A DNA stretch of 48,385 bases from Paenibacillus foliorum (GTDB lineage: Bacteria > Bacillota > Bacilli > Paenibacillales > NBRC-103111): contig NZ_WHOD01000051.1 of the NCBI RefSeq assembly GCF_013141765.1, positions 1-48,385 on the forward strand, in the 5' to 3' direction. The notes beneath the pieces are model-generated. The model saw only the letters and a list, made by a program, of their open reading frames with translations. It was not told the origin of the DNA and did not search any database. A program made the position numbers and the translations under genes. Positions within the stretch are counted from its first letter, which is position 1, and every line of letters begins with the position of its first letter. Shown here piece after piece: positions 25,027 through 33,248 of this stretch.

Positions 25027-26077
25027 CTCCCCCTTTTGTCATAATAGGTACGCGTATATCAATCCGTGTGCCTTTACCTGGAGCAGTAATTAGGTTTAAC
25101 GATCCGCCAATCTCGTTGACCCGCTCTTTCATTGTGACTATGCCATAGGAAGAGTGTTTTTTGACATCCAGTTCGAAGCCCACCCCATCATCACGAATGA
25201 GCAATCGAATGGAATCCGCAGACGGCTGCAGCAGCTTAACTTCTAATTTAGTCGCCTTGGAATGACGGAGAGCATTAGACATTGCTTCCTGTACAATACG
25301 GAATAAATGATCCTCAATCCCCTTGGGCAGTTGAATATCTTCAGCGAGCTCCCATGTAATTTCCATCGGTACCTTAGCCATTAATTCTTGCAGCAGCTCC
25401 ACCAAGCCTTCAGATAACCGCTTACCCTCAAGATGGACAGGTCTCAAATGCAGCAATAACGCACGCATTTCCGACTGGGCTACAGATGCCATTTCCTCAA
25501 TGAGATGAATCTGCCGCTGGGCTTTATCAAAATCCTTATCGAGAGTCCGACCGACGGCCGTTGCTGTCATTGAAATAGCGAACAACTGCTGACTCACCGC
25601 ATCATGCAGTTCTCTAGCCAGACGCTGCCGCTCCTCCACAATCGCTGAATATTTAGCTTTTTGCGCTAATTGTGCGTTATTACTGGACAATCGCTGCAAT
25701 GATGTAACCTGCTCTTCCCATTTCTTCGTAATGCCGTTGAGCTGTTCACCAAGCCGGCCTATCTCGTCTTCGCCCAGAGGCGGTACCGTGCGGCTCAGAT
25801 TCCCTTTTTCCAGAGAAAGCATGGCCTCTCGAAGCTGCTCCAGCCTCCGTCTTATTTTGCTACTGTACCATAGACCATATGTACCACCCATTATCACCAC
25901 TATAATTATCAAGGTCAGACTTAGCTTTACGCCTTCCTGCCAAGAATCGAATTGCTTAATATAGCCATTGGAGTGCAAGAAGTACACAATAACGCCAAAC
26001 AAAACAAGGCTGAGCCCCATCGACTCAACCATGCTCTGCCATATCATATTGGTCAGACGTTTATCATGCCTTTCCAT
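24998..26077 (-). CDS. liaS: LiaS-type sensor histidine kinase
   Basis: Membrane sensor kinase of 359 aa of the intramembrane-sensing type. Two transmembrane segments (about 14-34 and 52-71) enclose a loop of only some 17 residues. HAMP (about 72-125) follows, then HisKA_3 with the H-box [20 protein letters not shown] (His158) and an HATPase_c domain with [12 protein letters not shown] (N-box) and IRDDGVGF (G1). Lia-type kinases respond to cell-wall antibiotics such as bacitracin through LiaF. ATG 26077 was chosen with GGAGG 10 nt upstream; a GTG at 26098 overlaps less well. It lies between liaF and liaR in one unit. Confidence 0.92.
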   Translation of the reverse strand: MERHDKRLTNMIWQSMVESMGLSLVLFGVIVYFLHSNGYIKQFDSWQEGVKLSLTLIIIVVIMGGTYGLWYSSKIRRRLEQLREAMLSLEKGNLSRTVPPLGEDEIGRLGEQLNGITKKWEEQVTSLQRLSSNNAQLAQKAKYSAIVEERQRLARELHDAVSQQLFAISMTATAVGRTLDKDFDKAQRQIHLIEEMASVAQSEMRALLLHLRPVHLEGKRLSEGLVELLQELMAKVPMEITWELAEDIQLPKGIEDHLFRIVQEAMSNALRHSKATKLEVKLLQPSADSIRLLIRDDGVGFELDVKKHSSYGIVTMKERVNEIGGSLNLITAPGKGTRIDIRVPIMTKGGDEVGERDSD

Positions 26078-26161
26078 TGACTCCGTACCTCCCGCCACCC
26101 TACTTATAGAGGTTGTTCCAAATAGTCACCCTATTGAACACGCACTTATAGGTTAAACAAG

Positions 26162-26836
26162 CTACACAATTTTTATATCAATATCTGCTATGATGTAAGA
26201 AATCATAAGCTTTACTTGATTGTCCGCAGTTTCATAGTTGGCTGACTGCCATATCGTTTTGTTCAAAATGCCTGATTCTTTATTCGGACCCACATCCGAT
26301 TCACCAAACACAACCGAAGAAACGACAGACACCCCCATATCCTCGGGTACAATAATATCTACATCAGCGATTACGCCCTGCAGCACGAGTGTCGTTTCCC
26401 TCTGCTCCGGAATTGCGTAGGTTAGGTCAATCTGCAGCTCCCCAATGACATTCCATATTGAGCTGTTCCTCAGGATCCATGGTTCCTTGCCCCACTTGAT
26501 GCTTTCAATAAGACTTTTCTTAACATAGCTTTCATTGCGGTGCAGTTGTTTCGAGCGAATATAGAAAAATCCAAGCGATATAAGTATGACGGCAATTAGC
26601 AGTGAAATGTTACCGCCCATCAAAATAACAGCCCCTATGCCGATTAAGACATAGCCTTTACGCGGAGAGGCTGAACGCAGTTTATTTATTCCTACAAAAA
26701 TAAGCACAAGGGCCAGCACGGTAAAAAAGCCCCAATGATTGTTCGCAAGCAAGAAAATGCCTACTCCTATCAAAATGAGCGCCACATTGCGGTTGTGGTT
26801 TCGATTACGGTTACGGTTCCCATAAAACTTTTTCAT
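26162..26836 (-). CDS. liaF: LiaF-like inhibitor of the Lia system
   Basis: Membrane protein of 224 aa. About four hydrophobic segments (residues 17-35, 36-50, 60-77, 78-94) are followed by a soluble C-terminal beta domain (about 115-224) of the cell-wall-active antibiotic response family (DUF2154): LQIDLTYAIPEQRETTLVLQ, then GVIADVDIIVPEDMGVSVVS. LiaF keeps LiaS silent in unstressed Bacillus cells. The N-terminus has an Arg/Asn-rich run (NRNRNRNHNRN). GGAGG lies 8 nt upstream of the ATG. It heads liaFSR, with 84 bp to liaS. Confidence 0.9.
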   Translation of the reverse strand: MKKFYGNRNRNRNHNRNVALILIGVGIFLLANNHWGFFTVLALVLIFVGINKLRSASPRKGYVLIGIGAVILMGGNISLLIAVILISLGFFYIRSKQLHRNESYVKKSLIESIKWGKEPWILRNSSIWNVIGELQIDLTYAIPEQRETTLVLQGVIADVDIIVPEDMGVSVVSSVVFGESDVGPNKESGILNKTIWQSANYETADNQVKLMISYIIADIDIKIV

Positions 26837-26934
26837 CCGTGCTGCCTCCTTTCTTGTGCGAATTCTGGTGGTGTGGCTGGAAGAATGTTTGATAGGAAGC
26901 CCTGTGAATTGTTATTCATCTAATAGTTTCTTCT

Positions 26935-27047
26935 GGTAAGGGATGATACTACACCGCTGTTGAAATTCAAGTTGCCATTTAATTGACCTTGCGGTAGCAA
27001 CTTAATTTCAAAGGCGGACGTAAACTTTCCGTATCATTCCCTTATCC
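26935..27047. repeat. 113-bp imperfect inverted repeat upstream of liaF
   Basis: Outer arms GGTAAGGGATGATAC (26935-26949) and GTATCATTCCCTTATCC (27031-27047) pair with one bulge. Inner arms at 26951-26975 and 26997-27021 pair over about 22 of 25 bases around TTGAAATTCAAGTTGC/GCAACTTAATTTCAA, with a 21-nt loop. No T-run follows on either strand, so it is not a simple terminator. It lies in the 415-bp gap between liaF and the PspA gene, 98 bp upstream of liaF. It could be a MITE-like element or a structured leader. Apart from this and the terminator at 27127, I see nothing in the gap. Confidence 0.75.
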
Positions 27048-27126
27048 CTCCGTAACCGGATGAATAAAAATTCACAAAAACAAAGGCAATCAAACAATCT
27101 CCAGATAGTTGTTGTAGTTAGAGAGA

Positions 27127-27162
27127 AAAGCCATAGCGGCGAAGAAACGGCCCTATGGCTTT
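27127..27162 (-). terminator. Terminator of the Psp operon
   Basis: AAAGCCATAG and CTATGGCTTT form a 10-bp stem with a 16-nt loop; on the minus strand it is followed by TTTCTCTCT. It lies 90 bp beyond the stop of the second pspA gene and separates that operon from liaFSR. Confidence 0.7.
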
Positions 27163-27251
27163 AAGCCTTAACTAGCATATCACAATTTGAATCTTCCTCA
27201 AAGAGGATTTTCCCTCTCCCAAATGAGACTGCTCTCTAAACGAACTGCTTA

Positions 27252-27959
27252 TTATTGAGATTGCTCAGCGCTCATTTTCTCCTTCAGCAATTGCAATTGA
27301 TCATCGACCTTTTGCTGTTTCGCCGCATCAGCTGCTTGGTAACCTGTTGTCGCTGTATAGCCGCCTGTTGGATAGGAGCCACTCACATAAGGCTTACCTG
27401 CGATTTCGGCTTCAACCTCCAGCGTTACAATTTTTTCTTCCATGCGACGGAAGCCTTTAGCTGCATTGCCACCTTCGATAACATTGCTGGCTGTCACCTC
27501 AGCCATTTGACGTTTTGCTCTTGCCAATTGTGCACGAGAGATAAGCTCACTGCGCTTATTGCGCATTTGATAGAACGCATCCTTCATCTCATGCAGCTGC
27601 TCAACCAATCCTTCAGCCTGTATCTTGGATTGCTCATGTGCTTCTGTATACTCTGCGATTTTGGCTTCGTAATGAAGCTTTTGCTCCAATGCTTGGCGTG
27701 CCGTTGCCTCTTGTCCATTCTTCAACGCTTGTTTAGCCTGCTCCTCACGTTGTGCGGTCAAACGAATCGCTTCTTCAAGACGCTCCTTCACCTTGCGCTC
27801 ATTAGCAATCTGACGGGCAACTGTAACCTCTGCTTGCGCAATCTCTTCCTCCATATCGCGCAAATATTGGTTCAGCATAACGATAGGGTCCTCAACTTTA
27901 TCCAATACCTCGTGAATCGATGCTTTAGTCATATCTTTAATTCTGGAAAATACGCCCAT
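27252..27959 (-). CDS. liaH: PspA/IM30-family protein (LiaH-like)
   Basis: Coiled-coil membrane-protecting protein of 235 aa, related to phage-shock PspA and B. subtilis LiaH, which form large rings on damaged membranes. It begins [20 protein letters not shown] with the amphipathic helix and continues [20 protein letters not shown], both family signatures. Long heptad-rich helices cover about 25-185. The C-terminal tail is unusual: a Gly/Tyr/Thr linker ([20 protein letters not shown]) before a last short helix. It is the fourth gene of the cluster, with only 3 bp to the PspC gene; AGGAG lies in the end of that gene. The choice of liaH as name rests on position next to liaFSR. Confidence 0.88.
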   Translation of the reverse strand: MGVFSRIKDMTKASIHEVLDKVEDPIVMLNQYLRDMEEEIAQAEVTVARQIANERKVKERLEEAIRLTAQREEQAKQALKNGQEATARQALEQKLHYEAKIAEYTEAHEQSKIQAEGLVEQLHEMKDAFYQMRNKRSELISRAQLARAKRQMAEVTASNVIEGGNAAKGFRRMEEKIVTLEVEAEIAGKPYVSGSYPTGGYTATTGYQAADAAKQQKVDDQLQLLKEKMSAEQSQ

Positions 27960-27962
27960 GGT

Positions 27963-28484
27963 TTACACTTCTCCTTTTGTTTGTTGGTTTTTTTCATAAC
28001 TAGCTACTTTTGCGCGAAGCTCTTCTATTTCTCTCCACATAGCTTTTTTCTCTATATCTTTCATTTTATCGTCAAAGTCGGTATCTGCTTGTCCTTGCCC
28101 TTGTCTTTGCTGTCCTTCGAAGGGATTATACTGAGCCTCATATTCGCGGCGATCACCGTATTGGTATTTTTGCGAGCCGCAGTGACGCTTTTTGCCGCCC
28201 CATTGTTTTCCCCATTGCTGCCAAGCTCCATCACCATTCCATGCGCCTTGCCCGTGGCCTCCTTCGAAGCCGTAGCCCGGACCAAAGGGCCCACCTGTAA
28301 AAGGCTCTTTAGGAATAACAATTACTGCTAAGAAGTAAAGAGGGATAACAACGCCTCCGGAGAAGAATGCCGAGATTACAAGCAGCAAGCGAATCCATGT
28401 TGAATCGATGCCAAATACCTCGGCCAATCCGCCACTTAGGCCGGTTATCATACGGTCACTGCGTGAACGGTATAACTTCTTCAT
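27963..28484 (-). CDS. PspC-domain membrane protein
   Basis: Protein of 173 aa. The PspC domain fills residues 1-62: LYRSRSDRMITGLSGGLAEV, then FGIDSTWIRLLLVISAFFSG and a hydrophobic segment ending VIVIPKEP. The middle (about 65-135) is a Gly/Gln/Tyr-rich low-complexity linker (GGHGQGAWNGDGAWQQWGKQ), and the C-terminus is a predicted coiled coil (DFDDKMKDIEKKAMWREIEE). In enterobacteria PspC is the membrane anchor and sensor of the phage-shock response. The coiled coil here could dock onto the PspA partners encoded on both sides. Its ATG overlaps the upstream stop (TAATG), so translation is coupled. Confidence 0.88.
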   Translation of the reverse strand: MKKLYRSRSDRMITGLSGGLAEVFGIDSTWIRLLLVISAFFSGGVVIPLYFLAVIVIPKEPFTGGPFGPGYGFEGGHGQGAWNGDGAWQQWGKQWGGKKRHCGSQKYQYGDRREYEAQYNPFEGQQRQGQGQADTDFDDKMKDIEKKAMWREIEELRAKVASYEKNQQTKGEV

Positions 28485-29170
28485 TATCGCATCCAGCCTT
28501 CCTGTTCTAGTTTTGATTTAAGCTTTGCCATCTCATGATCCAGAATCTGCGCAGCGGCATTACCTGCCGATACTACAGCTTCTTTACCATACGAACGGAC
28601 TTCACGCAGAGTGCGTGCCGATAGCTCCATGTCAGCGACCCGCTCCTCGAGTCGGTCGAACATCCGCGGCGGAGTACCGCCGGGACCACCGCCCATACCG
28701 CGCATCCGCTCGTTCATGCGCTGCTGCAGCCGCAAGCTTTCGAGCCGCGCAATGTAGTAGCTGCGCTTCGATGCGACTTCATCGAAGTCGGCCTTCAGCT
28801 GCTGCACTTGCTGCTCAAGCTCGACAATGCCAAGCTTGCTCTGCTCGTACAGCGTCTTATACTGGGCGCTGCGTTCTTCCTGCTGCAGCTTCTCATGAAG
28901 TGCGATGCGAGCCATCTCTTCCTCGCCAGCCTTTAACGCAACTAACGCTTGCTGCTCGCGGCGCTCTTTGAGCTGTGTTGCGGAGATGTAGGTCTGTCTC
29001 AGCGTCGCTGCATGTGACAGGCATTGCTGCAACAGCCGCTCTGATTCGCGGATTTGATCCGCTTGGGCTCCTAAGTATTTATCTATCAAACGAACCGGAT
29101 CTTCCGATTGCTCCAGCATCTCATTGAAGCTTGCTACTGTAATATCCCTAAACCTCTTACCTAAGCTCAT
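28484..29170 (-). CDS. PspA/IM30-family protein, second paralogue
   Basis: Protein of 228 aa of the same family as the gene at 27252. The N-terminus is MSLGKRFRDITVASFNEMLE followed by SEDPVRLIDKYLGAQADQIR. Predicted continuous helices cover about 20-165. A Gly/Met-rich insert (MRGMGGGPGGTPP, about 158-170) separates the last helical part, so the two paralogues differ mainly near the C-terminus. Two PspA proteins flanking one PspC suggests a hetero-oligomer or division of labour. The stop codon overlaps the start of pspC, and a small membrane protein gene precedes it by 70 bp in the same operon. Confidence 0.88.
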   Translation of the reverse strand: MSLGKRFRDITVASFNEMLEQSEDPVRLIDKYLGAQADQIRESERLLQQCLSHAATLRQTYISATQLKERREQQALVALKAGEEEMARIALHEKLQQEERSAQYKTLYEQSKLGIVELEQQVQQLKADFDEVASKRSYYIARLESLRLQQRMNERMRGMGGGPGGTPPRMFDRLEERVADMELSARTLREVRSYGKEAVVSAGNAAAQILDHEMAKLKSKLEQEGWMR

Positions 29171-29240
29171 GCTCTAACCACCTTTTCTCCAATTTCCTCT
29201 AACACTCTTGCCCATATTCTTTCACCATGTAACTTTCAAA

Positions 29241-29540
29241 TTAATAAACGTTTGACTTTTTCTTAAGTAGCGAAAATCCGTAGATGATCAACCCAATTGC
29301 TAAGACAATCGCGATCAAGCCAGATAATTTAACCATCAGGGTCAAACCACCAATTGCTATTAAGATGAATCCGATAAAGGATTTACCATTCTTCAATCCC
29401 AACCAACCAAGGCCGATCATAGCAACCGGGAATAAATAACCCATCAAGTGTCCGGTATGGACGCCAAATTTATTTAACAGTATCAATGCGCCTAACAAAA
29501 TGAGTAGCAGCGCCAAGCCGATATGCCGATTCATTTTCAT
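29241..29540 (-). CDS. Small membrane protein, LiaI/LiaF N-terminal-like
   Basis: Protein of 99 aa with four hydrophobic segments (about 6-22, 30-47, 52-70, 74-91) and hardly any loops. The pattern RHIGLALLLILLGALILLNKFG near the start resembles the membrane part of LiaF and DUF5668-type proteins; LiaI in B. subtilis is a small membrane protein that recruits LiaH. It is the first gene of the Psp operon, with AAAGGCGG 10 nt before the ATG and a promoter-like sequence upstream. By position a LiaI-like anchor for the PspA proteins is likely, but sequence alone does not prove it. Confidence 0.8.
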   Translation of the reverse strand: MKMNRHIGLALLLILLGALILLNKFGVHTGHLMGYLFPVAMIGLGWLGLKNGKSFIGFILIAIGGLTLMVKLSGLIAIVLAIGLIIYGFSLLKKKSNVY

Positions 29541-29587
29541 TTATGTATTCACCGCCTTTCGTTGTAATGTCGTTTGCTTATGTTCTT

Positions 29588-29616
29588 ATTCTAGGGTTTT
29601 TGAGACTTTTTCAAAA
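29588..29616 (-). promoter_or_regulatory. Candidate promoter of the liaI/psp operon
   Basis: On the minus strand TTTTGA and TAGAAT are 17 bp apart, 48 bp before the first gene. Further upstream GACTTTGGTCTAGG (about 29641-29655) may be a binding site for a LiaR-type regulator. That link is a guess. The rest of 29541-29865 carries no gene. Confidence 0.4.
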
Positions 29617-29771
29617 CGGACCTGCGGCGGTTTTTGCACCTAGACCAAAGTCGGGGAACAAATGCGACCTAAGGCTACTCTTCATTTCGGAACCACCCAA
29701 GTCCCTCAGCAGCGTCGGCGGTAATGCATGAACTTGGTTTCAAATCGTCATAATATGAAGGGAATAGCTAT

Positions 29772-29816
29772 AAAAAAGAAAAACCCCCATCTGCTTTATC
29801 AGCAGTGAGGGTAGCT
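29772..29816 (-). terminator. Terminator of the Eis-like acetyltransferase gene
   Basis: On the minus strand ACCCTCACTGCT pairs with AGCAGATGGGGGT and is followed by TTTTTCTTTTTT, 50 bp past the stop of the acetyltransferase gene. Confidence 0.8.
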
Positions 29817-29865
29817 CTAATCTATACAAAAGCTCGGAAAGAGAATTTTGGAATCATTTTATTAC

Positions 29866-31068
29866 CTAGAAAAAATCAGGCAAATAAGTTGCACGCTCTG
29901 GAATAAGTGCCTCCAAGTAATTGGCCCCTTCTTTACCTTTCAACCGCTCAATCTGATTCATAAAGGAAGGACGCTGGTAGCCCATAAACATGGCTGTCAA
30001 TGTAGAAATATCACAAGCTAGGTCACAAGCAGCCTCATCGTTAGAATCTTTGGCTAGCAGCTCCGCAGCTTCAACACGGGCGTTCCCATCAGCAGCTACC
30101 TCAATGACAAACAAACCATTGTTCCAGCTTGCATGAGCATCGGTCACACGCAATGTCAAACGACCCCCGTTCCCTGCTCCATCTTTCTCGAAAGGAAACT
30201 GCTCCATAAATCGCTTTACATCTACAATACGCGCCATAAAATAAGGAATAATCTCCTGCTTAATTCGTGGATTATCTAGAACAAATGGCAGCTTATCATC
30301 ACTTGGTGCCTTTAAAGTCACCTTATCAATCATGGAATCATGATCGGCGATAAAACGCCATAATCCTTTCGTCGCTTCCCAATTTAACGAAACTAACTCA
30401 TGAATTTGACACACACTATCCTTCACTTGATAGTGAACATAACCGCTAGCCCTGCCCTCAGTATCGTAATAAACAGCCGCAGAGCCTTTCCTATTGGCAA
30501 AAATACGCTGTTTCCACCATACCTCATCTCGATCAAGGGTTCCATTGTATTGCGATGCATACTCGCTATAAATACTGTTTAAAAGTTCAATATCCTCACC
30601 AACCCGAACTACATGTCCCGGTTGTGGAGGCAGCTTGGGCAGAAGAGCTGTAGGAATCTCATATTTCTTTGTTTCCGTATAAGTTTCCCAACCGAATCTA
30701 CGGTAAAATGCGAACTGAAAGGGATGCAAGAATGATAGCGTCTGTCCCTGTTCTTTCATCACATGCAGTGCGTTTTGCAGCAATCCTGATACTAGCCCGC
30801 CTCGACGGTATTCCGGCCAAGTAGCAACACCGGCAATCCCACCCATTGCCCATCGCTTGCCGTACAACCATGTATGCAGGTCGAGAATCGTGAGACGAGC
30901 AGCCAGCTTGCCATCAACGTAAGCGCCCCAATTTTCTGTTTCTTTATATTGTAACCGTCTTTCCTCCTGCTTTTCTAATGAAAGCTCATACTGGAATGCA
31001 AATTGAGATAATGCAAGACTGTCAGATAGTTTTTCTGTTGGAATACGTTGAATATTGAGCTCTTTCAT
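29866..31068 (-). CDS. Eis-like GNAT acetyltransferase with C-terminal sterol-carrier fold
   Basis: Protein of 400 aa of the Eis family, which is built of two GNAT domains and an SCP2-like domain and forms hexamers in mycobacteria; members acetylate aminoglycosides or protein lysines. The first GNAT domain (about 1-145) shows MGGIAGVATWPEYRRGGLVS, where the R-R-G-G-L-x-S motif binds acetyl-CoA, and FLHPFQFAFYRRFGWE. The second, degenerate GNAT domain covers about 160-290. The SCP2-like part ends in a hydrophobic aromatic-acidic tail (ATYLPDFF), whose terminal carboxylate acts as a base in Eis. GGAGGGG lies 6 nt upstream of the ATG. Whether it gives aminoglycoside resistance cannot be told. 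Confidence 0.87.
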   Translation of the reverse strand: MKELNIQRIPTEKLSDSLALSQFAFQYELSLEKQEERRLQYKETENWGAYVDGKLAARLTILDLHTWLYGKRWAMGGIAGVATWPEYRRGGLVSGLLQNALHVMKEQGQTLSFLHPFQFAFYRRFGWETYTETKKYEIPTALLPKLPPQPGHVVRVGEDIELLNSIYSEYASQYNGTLDRDEVWWKQRIFANRKGSAAVYYDTEGRASGYVHYQVKDSVCQIHELVSLNWEATKGLWRFIADHDSMIDKVTLKAPSDDKLPFVLDNPRIKQEIIPYFMARIVDVKRFMEQFPFEKDGAGNGGRLTLRVTDAHASWNNGLFVIEVAADGNARVEAAELLAKDSNDEAACDLACDISTLTAMFMGYQRPSFMNQIERLKGKEGANYLEALIPERATYLPDFF

Positions 31069-31253
31069 AGTTTCCCCTCCGACATCATTATGTGATTATG
31101 ATTGGATAGCAGTAAACAAAGTGTCATTTTCCTTCGAATTCTCCTCATGCTGTACACTTGGATAAGCTACAACTCACTCCCACTATTTTACATCAAATTC
31201 AGAAGCTTCACGTATGTTAATTTTGGTGTTTATTCAACAGCAATATGTAAGTA

Positions 31254-32195
31254 TTATTTTTTCAAGCCGGCAGTCAGCACTATTGTACCTCTAGGCTTTT
31301 CACCATGCGCATCCGGCTCAAGTGTAACGGCTACTGAATCATAATCCTTAGGTTCGAAGGTACAGTAAATAGCCCCTATTCCATTCTGTGAGTAGAACGT
31401 ACCCGCATTTATAGGCTGATTGTCTTTTATTAACCACACCTGAAAAGCTTCTTCCTGCTTGAGTTGCGGCAGATCCTCAGCTTGTACGATCATATGCGTT
31501 CCTTTGGCATCCATAGCCATAATCGCCTTACCTTTAGAAACCAAGTCCTCCGCTGTAGAATTCAGACTCACAATCTGGTTCACCTTTAACGCTTCAGCCG
31601 GTTTATTAATTGCAATTAAATCCGATGCTGCTTTGGACAGTTCTGATTCCGTTCTAGTAAGCTCCTCATGCGCATCGTGCAGCTCCATCCGCAGCTTTCC
31701 CACCCGTTCATTAAGCTGATAGGCATACACCCCCAAGCCAATAATCACAATCGCAAGTCCTGCACACCCCCAACGCCAGTAAGCAGATCTACGAGCAGAT
31801 CGCTCGGTTTGTACGGCACGCCTGCTGAGCTCAGTCGAGTTTGAAGCCTTTTTCACAGCATTCCTGTCGCTTTGATCAACCTTCCTACCTGGTGAAGCGA
31901 ATCTGCCTGGCAACTCGTTTTCCACACCAAACTCTGACATAGCCCCCAGCTTTTTAACAGCACCTACGCCTAATAAAGATCCAAGCACTCTGTCACGCAT
32001 CCCCTCCGGGATCGGAGTAGGATCGGAAGCCATTGGCAGTAAGTCAACAACCTGCTTGAGCTCAATCAATTGATTGCGGCATAATGCACATTGGGTCAAA
32101 TGATACTCAAACGCTACCTTCTCATGCTCTTCCAACCCACCCAAGGCATGCATTTCCAGCCACTCACACATCGTTTCATCAGGTCTGCTACTCAT
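31254..32195 (-). CDS. Zinc-finger anti-sigma factor (RskA/RsiW type)
   Basis: Membrane anti-sigma factor of 313 aa. The N-terminal ZAS domain has the zinc motif H-x3-C-x2-C in YHLTQCALCRNQ (about residues 31-42). A basic linker (about 80-135) leads to one transmembrane segment (WGCAGLAIVIIGLGVYAY, about 143-160). The outside part has a short coiled coil (about 165-200) and a C-terminal RskA domain with EAFQVWLIKDNQPINAGTFY and the typical GTIVLTAG end. It should bind the sigma factor encoded just upstream until a signal releases it. The ATG at 32195 overlaps the sigma gene's stop by 8 bp, which gives translational coupling; a start at 32219 is less likely. Confidence 0.9.
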   Translation of the reverse strand: MSSRPDETMCEWLEMHALGGLEEHEKVAFEYHLTQCALCRNQLIELKQVVDLLPMASDPTPIPEGMRDRVLGSLLGVGAVKKLGAMSEFGVENELPGRFASPGRKVDQSDRNAVKKASNSTELSRRAVQTERSARRSAYWRWGCAGLAIVIIGLGVYAYQLNERVGKLRMELHDAHEELTRTESELSKAASDLIAINKPAEALKVNQIVSLNSTAEDLVSKGKAIMAMDAKGTHMIVQAEDLPQLKQEEAFQVWLIKDNQPINAGTFYSQNGIGAIYCTFEPKDYDSVAVTLEPDAHGEKPRGTIVLTAGLKK

Positions 32196-32760
32196 CGCCA
32201 ATCTCTCTCCTCCCCACATTACGCAACCGCTGCTGGAGCTGCCTCACTGCAAATCTCGTCCTTGCTTTCACCGTTCCGAGCAGCATGGAATGCCGTTCTG
32301 CGACCTCATGCTGTGTATAGCCTTGATAATATATCCACTCTACAACCTGCTTGTGGTCCTTGTTTAATCCTTCTACAGCTGTTTTTATCTGCTCACCGAT
32401 CCCTGCAAACCCCGCTTCCGTATTAACCTTCTCTGCCGCGACATTTTGGCATAGCTCTGGATCCTCCGTAAGCGGGGTTCGGCATCTTTTCTTCCTCAGC
32501 AAATCAATAGATATATTACGTGTCAGCATGTGCATCCAACTGGTCAGCTTACCCTCATTACAATCAAATCGCTCGTTCGCATTCCAAATTCTCAAAAATA
32601 ATTCCAGTACAATTTCCTCTGCCATCCTAGCATCTCCGACCATCCGGTAAGCAAAAACATATACAGACCTTTCGTACTCGTTATAAAGCTTTTTTAAAGC
32701 TTCTTCATCTCGGGCCTGAATAAGTGCCATTACTTGTTGATCAGATAAAACTTCATTCAT
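32188..32760 (-). CDS. ECF-type RNA polymerase sigma factor
   Basis: Alternative sigma factor of 190 aa. Region 2 (about 18-90) carries YNEYERSVYVFAYRMVGDAR, AEEIVLELFLRIW and LTSWMHMLTRNISIDLLRKK; region 4 (about 125-180) carries GLNKDHKQVVEWIYYQGYTQ, then HEVAERHSMLLGTVKARTRF with the -35-binding helix. The layout suits the SigK/RsiW-partnered group. AAGGAGATC lies 6 nt upstream of the ATG. The next gene encodes its anti-sigma factor and overlaps it. Self-activation is usual in this group; I did not find a promoter I can defend in the 488-bp gap upstream. Confidence 0.92.
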   Translation of the reverse strand: MNEVLSDQQVMALIQARDEEALKKLYNEYERSVYVFAYRMVGDARMAEEIVLELFLRIWNANERFDCNEGKLTSWMHMLTRNISIDLLRKKRCRTPLTEDPELCQNVAAEKVNTEAGFAGIGEQIKTAVEGLNKDHKQVVEWIYYQGYTQHEVAERHSMLLGTVKARTRFAVRQLQQRLRNVGRREIGDE

Positions 32761-33248
32761 GAAGGATCTCCTTTCTGTATGCTCCCTGCAGTTCTAACTT
32801 CGCCAAAAGCGGGCGCTTGCGGATTAGATTGATAACAAATAGGTTCCCGCTCAGACATCCAAAACCAAGGGCTCGCGTTTCACAAGTCTAAACCGTTACC
32901 ATTTGTAAAATACTAGAGCCTCGAAGGGGACATACATTTAGGTTAGAAAGCTCACATGTTTTTTCTCTTAGTTTCATGACCGGATCTATCTTCGCTGGTG
33001 CCATTGTAACCCAGTTTAACGGAAAATTCCATGATTCGTAAGCAATGGTGATACCACCAAAAGTAGGGATATAATCCAAAATACCTAGAAAACAAACTTA
33101 GCATCTGGGATTTGTAAAAAATTGCTTATAAAATTCTAAAAATAGCTATGTTATGATCAGAACAAGAGGTAGATTGTGAGATTAAAGGAAAGTTTTTATA
33201 CCTTATTCAGACAGCGTGCATACATCCTAGATTTGGAGGAAATACCCT
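32761..33248. other. Intergenic region between sigma and NlpC/P60 genes
   Basis: No gene I can support. The two genes are divergent, so promoters for both must lie here. A possible -35/-10 pair for the NlpC gene is TTGCTT/TATGTT near 33123-33153, with a poor 19-bp spacer. A 63-codon frame at 32888-33079 lacks a ribosome binding site and family features. Confidence 0.4.

Noticed and set aside
27255..28331. 358-codon plus-strand frame opposite pspA/pspC
   Set aside because: It overlaps two clear PspA/PspC genes; Cys/Leu-rich composition typical of antisense of helical proteins; no family features.
32888..33079. 63-codon minus-strand frame upstream of the sigma gene
   Set aside because: TTG start without Shine-Dalgarno; no family pattern; lies in a divergent promoter region.
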